A DNA stretch of 64,000 nucleotides from Spirodela intermedia (lineage: Eukaryota > Streptophyta > Magnoliopsida > Alismatales > Araceae). Made by a program: the position numbers and the translations under genes. The notes under the pieces were generated by a model, which was given only the letters and a program-made list of their open reading frames with translations, made no database searches and was not told where the DNA came from. Position 1 is the stretch's first letter; every line of letters begins with the position of its first letter. The DNA lies in contig LR746271.1 in assembly GCA_902729315.2 (NCBI GenBank), forward strand, positions 1,944,001-2,008,000, read 5' to 3'. This document shows, piece by piece, positions 56,880 through 64,000 of the stretch.

Positions 56880-58107
56880 ATTTGACTCATTTGCTGCATT
56901 ATTTTTATAGCATTAGGTTGGGTTTGAGAGGATTAATTTTTTTGAAATCTATTTTCTTATTTTTTACAAAATTTAGAGTTTAAATTGAGTCTAAGTGCTT
57001 CTGAATTTTGAATATTATTTGGGTCTCTCTATGAAAAATCATTCTTCTAATTAAGATTATAGGAATTAGAAAAATGCTTCATATTTCTATTAAAACTGTG
57101 AGCTACTTGCACTGATTTTTGCATAAATTGAAATGATTGATTATAACATTGAAATTTAGAATAATCATTTTCACCATACATAGGACATGTACTATTTGAG
57201 TTAAATTGAGGGTTAAGAGGATTTCTAATATTGTCAATAAGTAAATCAAGTTTCTCTAATATTTGATTAATCTAATTAACCTTATTTCATAAATTAGAAT
57301 TATTTTGATGATATAATTCATACATTCCTCTCTTCTTATCCTTGTCATATAATTTAAAAGAGACTTGATCTTAGGAATTTTCACTTAAATTCTCAAAAAG
57401 ACTATAAATCTCATCATGGTTTTTTTTCATAAAAGTTCCTCCATATATGGAATCAATCATATTTCTATATTGTTCTAATAATCTATCATAAAAAGTTCTA
57501 TTGAGGTGTCACTTGAGTATAACATGATGAAGACACTTTCTAAGTAATCTTTTGAATTTTTCTCATCTCTCATGCAAAGTTTCTATTAGTCTTTAAGAAC
57601 AATTCTATATATATTTTCTCATATTTTGAGTTTTTTCTAATAGATAAAATTTTCAAAGAAATGACTGTTGTATGTCTTTTCAACTAATTAATTCTTTATC
57701 TAATGTGAATAGTCAATGACTAGCTTTGTCCCTAAGTGTATGGGAAAATAATTTCATCTTAATAATTTTTGGTGTAACTTGAGGAAGATTAACTAAATCA
57801 TAGACCATATGAAATTTTTCTAAATGCTAACGAGGTTCCTCTAAAGGCAATTCATGAAAACTAAAGTGTATTTGAAAATTTTCTGAATTTATTTCGAATT
57901 TAATAGTGGGTGCTAATGGGACTCTAATATTAGATACTATTTCAAATGAATTAGGGATATAATGATTTTTCATGGTCATAAGATTGTTCTCAATTTTACT
58001 TGTTCTTTTTTCAAGATTCATCAAAATTAATTTTTCTTTCAGATTTATAGTTTTGAATGAAATAGTGAAAGGATTTTTGAACCTTAGATACAAGGATCTT
58101 CTACCAT
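56880..58107 (-). pseudogene. Decayed gag region
   Basis: Includes the frame 58120-57827, then MVYDLVNLPQVTP and MKLFSHTLRDKASH (the LRDKA helix typical of plant gypsy gag), and a glutamine/methionine-rich tail (MQQMSQMMQQTM, about 56870-56910). Multiple stops. Confidence 0.75.
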
Positions 58108-58220
58108 ACATAAAAATCAATAAATTTGAGAAAAATCACATAATTACCTAAAAATTTACATTAATCAACTAAAAACTACTTTTCAAAATTTAATATAAAT
58201 ATAAGTCTATTTATCATGAG
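58108..58220 (-). repeat. Misplaced LTR fragment at the inner edge of the 5' LTR
   Basis: About 113 bp match the other end of the LTR (aaaatcacataattacc ... tctatttatcatgag). They are joined directly to an LTR copy that lacks its first ~25 bp (taaatcatg...). The primer-binding site expected here is absent. Confidence 0.75.
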
Positions 58221-59942
58221 TAAATCATGAAAATTTAAATTTTATAAAACTAGGAAATACTAATTTTAAGATATTTAGAAGTATTTATGAAAAAATATAT
58301 CAATTATAATTCAATAAAACTTCTAAAAATAGTGGTGATTTTTCAACTCGATCACAAGAATGTAATATAATATCAGGTATTTTTTCAGAATTTGTCTCAA
58401 AGAATATGATTTTCTATAAATTTTCAACTAAAAAATAAAAATAAAAATATTGAAAATCATAAAAATGGGAAATAACAGTGTAGATGTCAAGATGATATCA
58501 GCATTTGATTAAGATGAATTGGGCAAAAATAGAGTTCCACTCGATGATTCTTATGTAAATGATTATAGACGATTTAATTGATCAAATTAAGATCTGTAAA
58601 AGTGAGAAGAATCGTAATTGAATGAAGTATAACTTGGTAAAGTTAAATCACACAAATTATTACTAAATGAAATAGAAATTAAGTTGAAAGCAGAAAAATA
58701 GAGTTTTGGCACCACGACAGTGATGCGTTGACAATGCACTGGAATCTTGAACATTCGGGAGGATTGTCATATAGTGTCTAAGGCTTCAAAGGCTTTTCTT
58801 GGACAAAGATGATGTAACTAATTTCTAGATCTTCTTGTGAAGCCTAGAGATCAATGAAACAAGTCGTTGAATCATCTCTAGTGGCTGTCACTTGGTGGAG
58901 TAGAGAAATGACGACTTTGTAGCTCTCTAGCGGTTGTCACTTGATAGAAAAGAGCTGGATGGAGGTGGGGCCCATGTTAGGGAGCTTCATCTTCAGGTCT
59001 ACATAGCAAGAAGAGGCTCTTTATTGCATCCAATATGTTCTTAGGAGGTGGCGACTCGTCTCTTGATAGATTGTTCTCTTCCCAATGATGGCTTGTTTGT
59101 CGATCAATCGAAGATGGTTTACTTGATGGATTCTTGATCTTTTTATCGCAAATCATTCAACAATTTTAGTAACAATACTTTGTGAATCACATTGATGAGA
59201 TTTTTGTTGATGATTTAGTAATTTTGGCAACTTAATCCTTCACCAGCGATTTGTAGGAAAGTCGTGATAATCAGATAAAAAGACAAGTTTTAGCTTTAGG
59301 AGGATTGGAACTTGCGTCAATTCCCCACCTACATGAGAGAGATTGAAATAAGTACTCTAATGTCTTTATCAAGTGATGTCATCATGGTATATCTTTGTTA
59401 TAATTAAGGGTTAGTTTAGGAATTAAAATCTTCGAAGCTTGTCAAGGGAAGGTGTGACATAGGTTTAGTTCCATATCATTTATGTGCCAAAGTTTTAAAC
59501 AAATATATAGTAATTTCACATTTACAAGTAATGAGTTACTTTTCTTTCGCGTGTACGACCACTTCTTGTCCCACAACTAGTTGGGCACCAATGACGTGGA
59601 AGGAGAGTGGTGCACACATGCCCCCATCGGTCCTAGCCGCTCAAGCCCTTAGTCATAGCTCCCCTTGACTGCGCTTTCGACCCGCTTGTGGGCCTAGTTG
59701 GCTGACGGGTCCCCCCTTTTTGCCATATTTAATTTAATTTTATTTTCTTTATTTATCTCAAAAATAAGATTGTAAAAATCATCTAAATTTATAAAAAAAT
59801 TACATAATTAGCCAAAAATTCACGTTAATGAACCGAAAACCATTGTTCAAAATTTAACACAAATATAAGTCTATTTATCATGAGTTAAGGCTAAAACTAT
59901 ATTATTTACTAATTATTAACTCATGATAATGAAGACTTATCA
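58221..59942 (-). repeat. 5' LTR of the two-LTR element
   Basis: About 1722 bp. The outer end is intact (GACTTATCA); the inner end lacks the TGACGTGATTTAG terminus. Confidence 0.88.
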
Positions 59943-59947
59943 AGAGT

Positions 59948-60285
59948 ATAGATAAGATTGAAATAAAAGGCTACCTAGTTGATAGACCTAATTGTCATGC
60001 AAGGAAATGCAAGATGGATGAGAGTGGTAAGATCCCAAAAAGCAAACTTCTTAATCAAGAGAAAAACAAGAAAATTGGGGAAAAGAAACATGATGGAGGA
60101 TGCAGAATGGACTAAATTCTCAATGGATTATAGTCACTATTGGGGAGATGGTTTGAGAGGTACCCTCACATTATTAGGGGAAAACTTAATAGTTCAATTT
60201 ATTTTCTAACCTTTTGATGAATCTACCTTCCTAAAAACTCAACAAATTGATAATTTTTTTGTCTTTTTGTAGCTAGATCATATCA
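59948..60285. other. Spacer right of the two-LTR element
   Basis: A 76-codon plus frame (59979-60209) has no recognisable content. Flanks an older gypsy remnant. Confidence 0.4.
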
Positions 60286-61150
60286 ATACCAGAGGTGAGA
60301 ATGAAAGTTGCCAGCTCCCAAGAAGCTTTGAACTCTAGAAGGTGTTCTCATTTGATGATGATCCCTATTTGGTAGGGATGACCTCATTCCAAGCATATCT
60401 TGTGGACAACAGTGTCATACCATGTCTCCAGCTAAGTCTTAGGGGAAGAGTTAATCACAATTAGTAGGTCCCATGGTAATTTGAAGTTGAAAAATATAAA
60501 ATAAAAAGAGGAAAGTGTTAAGGGCAAGAAGGTTCAACTTATAGGCATCATGTCTAATGTGAAATAGGGCTTCGTAAGGTCCAAAGAATTTGGGGCCCAA
60601 CTTTTCTTTTGATTTTCTAAGGACTTCATTTTGTAGAGATAAAGACAAAGATAACCAACTCACCCTTATGAAATTAAACATTACATTTAAAGAGAGAAAG
60701 GATTTGATTTATCTCTTGTACTTGTTGATCAACTACAAGTACAAGAGGACTAGGAGATCCATACTATAAAAGGGTCGTGGGGTCTCCATCATAGATCAGT
60801 TTAGAATTGATTCTTGTAGATACGTGAAAAAAATAATGTAATATTATCATCCAAATGTAACTGAATACTCCAAGATTGGGTATATGGTGCAATGTAGATA
60901 TACTTTTAAATATATGTTGACAATTTTTTATTGACAGTTTATTTGAGGGTGGCACAAAGAACTTATTTTACATTGTGTTCCCTTGAACTAATTTCTTAAA
61001 AAATGTTGATGCAAATTCAAGATCTATTAGTCACAATTGACTTGGGTAGGTCATTGTAGGTTAATGACCTTGAGTTAAAATAGTACCCAACTCTTATGTA
61101 GTAAAAGGTTACTTAGGAGGGATGAAGTTATTATATTTAAATAACACCAT
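60286..61150 (-). pseudogene. Integrase remnant of a second Ty3/gypsy lineage
   Basis: On the minus strand ASTFFKKLVQGNT, then YDGDPTTLL...VDQQVQEINQIL, then LRKSKEKLGPKFFGPYEAL and DAYKLNLLAL...FYIFQLQ. This is the order in chromovirus-type integrase C-termini (YGDRTT...LDQQL; KLAPKFFGPY; AYKLELP...FHVSQLK). Stops and frame changes abound. It is unrelated in wording to the Athila-type integrase at 53 kb. Confidence 0.7.
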
Positions 61151-62530
61151 AAAAATTGTATTATATCCAACTGATGTAAGTAGCCTTTCAATGAAGTCTA
61201 TTGAAAATTCTTCTTAAACTATGTGGGAATTGAGAGTGGTTAGAGTAACCCTACAAGGAAAAATGAATACTTTTTTGGAAAATCTCATATTTAACCATGT
61301 TTTTTATTTTCTTTTTCATTCTAGTCTGATACATGTTTACATTGACTTATTTACATGTTTCAAGGTACCTTGTATGCCATTCTATAAGGTGTAATAAGGC
61401 TGTCATAAAATTGAAAGAATAAGTGAGAAATTAGTATGAAGTACTTTTGCATATTTATGTTTTACCCCTAATAACACTTCCTCAAATAGGTCAGTGGGCA
61501 CTTAGATTTCCAACCTCTTCAACTTGGTTGTCTCCTACCTTTGACAATTAGGAATGCAAAGAAATATAAGAAGAAAGTGGTTGCAACCCTAACTTTGACA
61601 ACACAATATTATAATGGGGTTGATAATTATATCAATCCACTATTAAAAGGTAGAGAGTGAGAATTGTTGGGTTCAATGCATCCAAGTGAAGTACTAAGAA
61701 AAGGGAGGGGGTGAATTGGTTTCTTATGTTTTGTAGTTTACTTCTGATTTTTTACTTGTATATATATGTTGACATATGTTTTAACACATTCTCAAAGTAA
61801 ATTGACCTAAGACTCTTCTTTTTTTCATGAGTTTCTCTTTCACTCGTATTGATGATAAGAATAAATATTTTTATGTTAATGCATCATTTTTTTTGGCTAA
61901 ATCAAGTATTGCAAGATACTTTCATCAAATTTGTACTATTTTAGTCTAGAAATACAACTAATTCCATAGGCTTAGCTATCCCAAATAACACTATTTTGAT
62001 CTTTGTAGATATCTCATCCCTCATGTGCAAGTCTTGACTCTCAACACCACGTGCTTAAGTCAATGCACACTTTTCATTGAAGAACAACACTCTCCATGAA
62101 CATATTATGACTCTTATCATCATGCCTTAACATTACCTTTTCTCTACTCACCACTCAAGTTACCTTAGGGCTTAATGGAGAGAGACAACCTCTAGTTTAG
62201 TTAAATGATTTGTAGATTGCTCCAAATGATTATGATATAATTTTGAATTTTTCTTTTGTTGTACAATTGTTGTGTTATAGAAGATTGAGTATAGACTTCT
62301 TCTTGAACTTCAGTGAATGATGTGGATGAAAATAACTTATTTCAATATTAACTCTATTATGTCTATGTCATTTTAGTATTTGAACATAATCATATTAGTT
62401 TTAAAAACTTCTCATTACTTTGTCGATGGTCTAATAACCTACAGTTCATATTTTTAAACTTTCTATTATAGTAATTATTATCCATAGTATTTTATCTTGA
62501 GATTTATAACTAATCGATGAATATTTTCTA
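61151..62530. other. Unassigned AT-rich DNA
   Basis: No gene, terminal repeat or domain recognised. Possibly more of the second gypsy element or unrelated spacer. Confidence 0.4.
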
Positions 62531-64000
62531 TTTCATTGTCATTATCATGAGTTAATAATTATAACTATTAGTTTTATATATTAACTCATGAAAAAAAGCT
62601 TTAGATTTACATTAAATAGAGAAAAATAATTCTTATGTGACTAATGTAATTTTTTTGGTTAATTATGTGATTTTATATAATTTTTCTATTTGTATTTTGG
62701 GTAAAAAAAGAAGAAAGATAAAATAAATAAAAAATTGCAAAAAGAGGGGAGTTTCTAGACAACTAACCTAGAGGACACCTCACACGAGTGGGTAACTCAA
62801 TTAGGGAAGCCATAAGCTGGGCTCAAATGACTAAGGACCATAAACACGTGCACGTCATACCTCTTCCACATTACCAAGGAGGGGGGCGTGCGTGGGGCAA
62901 CATAATAATACACGACATGTGTGTGTGTAGGGATACACCACCTAGTTCCATCTTCTCCTCATGTAGTCCCAGCCATTTTCGTTTTAGGAGAAGGCACTGA
63001 TTACTCAAGATGGCCCAGATTTATATTGATGTCAAACCTCCCAAAATAATCAATGTGGGACTAAACCGCTGGCAGGAAATGTCAACAGAAGAATACCAAA
63101 AATAGTCAATTATCTCATTTATTATTTCAATGGTATAATAGTCAATTATTTTATCTCCTTTACATAGATGGGTGAACAATAGATGTTAGAATACCATGAA
63201 TGTCAAAAATTACAACTTTATTATGTTTTAACTCTATGATTTTCTTATAAAAAGCTGATCAATGAAATAGTCACCAAAGATGGTCTACTGCTGATGGGAT
63301 CTTCATCTACAATATTCTAGAATTATCATTTACAATTGACGAAGGATTATAAATAAAAGATCATGAAATTTTAAAAGAAATCTCTAATTAGTTGATGAAA
63401 GAGCCATTGTCAAGAATAGTGTGATCTACCAAGAGATTTGTTATAATCTCTTTAGAGTGTTCCAAATGCAATAAAGGGCCTCATTTTGTTGTATAGACTT
63501 AAGGATGAAGCTCTTTGAGATGCACTTTACCTCCATCAATCTCAGCTCTATTAGGTGATAGTCATCAAAGACCCATGTTCACCATCTTTTCACTTTGTTG
63601 GGTGATATGCTACGGCCTACCTTCATTTTCTAGACTTCACACAGGAATTTGGAGAGTGCCCATGTCATGCACGTCCAAAAATAGCCTTTGAGGCCACAGA
63701 CACCCCTTGGAAACCTTCCTAATCTTATAGAATTCCTTGACAACCACCATCGCAACATCGGAACTCTGATTTTCCTTGTTTAAACTTATTTAATACTTGA
63801 CTTAACAATAGTGTTCTTGAATTTAAGTTTGGAAACTCTTATTTAGTCTAGCACGATTCATTTGAGATTTACATATCTAGATAACTTTACTCGTCCTCCA
63901 TTTTATCTGCACATATAAGTGGATTGGTGTTATGATAATATTATGGATAAAAGAAATAGCATATATGTTTCTTCATTTCCCCGTGAATAGTATTTATGGC
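62531..64000 (+). mobile_element. Old, diverged family L LTR, continuing past the window
   Basis: From about 62531 the order of landmarks follows the family L LTR: cattatcatgagttaataatt, a reduced inverted-repeat partner ttaactcatga, ggttaattatgtgattttat, a cgtgcgtggggc block, tgtgggactaaaccg at about 63054, tggtctactg..., and a final cctttgaggccacagac. Identity is much lower than between the other copies and the left end is eroded, so no TSD can be read. Confidence 0.65.

Larger units (their letters stand above)
49568..59942 (-). mobile_element. Two-LTR Ty3/gypsy element of Athila/Tat type (family L), TSD AGAGT
   Basis: A 10,375 bp unit starting TGACGTGA and ending ACTTATCA, flanked by perfect AGAGT at 49563-49567 and 59943-59947. 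LTRs are 49568-51280 (3' LTR) and about 58221-59942 (5' LTR). Minus-strand coding remnants run gag, protease, RT, RNase H, integrase, the Ty3/gypsy order, and all are broken by stops. A purine-rich tract next to the left LTR fixes the strand. RT words such as MDDFSIFGESFDECL suit the Athila/Tat group. About 1.6 kb between integrase and the 3' LTR shows no recognisable gene. The LTRs differ at many positions, so the insertion is not recent. Confidence 0.93.

Overview
This is nuclear DNA from a flowering plant. Genes have GT-AG introns, TATA boxes, long CT/GA microsatellites and plant-only families (plastid FtsZ1, non-specific phospholipase C, WRKY, DUF3444 J-proteins, nodulin-like MFS carriers). 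Strongly GC-rich coding exons inside AT-rich intergenic DNA suggest a monocot, but the species cannot be fixed from the sequence.

Left half (1-34.2 kb), gene-rich. The edge carries the first 45 codons of an NF-YC subunit (minus strand). Behind it is a degenerate tandem array holding four perfect CArG boxes. Then come: an intronless DnaJ/DUF3444 protein (2448-4631, minus); a three-exon nodulin-like MFS transporter (8412-12675, minus); a repeat-rich spacer with a triplicated ~490 bp unit; six-exon FtsZ1 (17049-21277, plus); a convergent three-exon phospholipase C (21409-23139, minus) only 131 bp from the FtsZ1 stop; a doubtful small membrane-protein gene (24743-25373, minus); a four-exon SDR-like protein without the catalytic lysine (27035-30424, plus); and a two-exon group IIc WRKY factor (31517-34203, plus).

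Right half (34-64 kb), repeat-rich. The WRKY intron and second exon were tandemly duplicated between GA microsatellites. The distal exon copy has an in-frame stop just after a complete zinc-binding motif. Part of the duplication is apparently identical and the rest clearly diverged. One LTR-retrotransposon family then invaded repeatedly. I can delimit four solo LTRs, each with TG...CA ends and a perfect 5 bp target-site duplication (AGTAT, GGGGG, CCCCT, GGTGA). One of them is nested inside another. There is also a 10.4 kb two-LTR element (49568-59942, target site AGAGT) with decayed gag, protease, RT, RNase H and integrase on the minus strand, of the Athila/Tat type of Ty3/gypsy. An older relic of the same LTR runs off the right edge, and a second Ty3/gypsy lineage survives as an integrase fragment near 60.3-61.2 kb.

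The genes are unrelated housekeeping and regulatory functions, with no operon-like logic. The informative parts are regulatory and structural: the CArG array, the distal WRKY exon, the SDR pseudo-active site, the FtsZ1 start problem, and a chronology of LTR insertions readable from target sites. Exon coordinates were derived by hand from splice consensus and protein-family continuity. No alignment was run.
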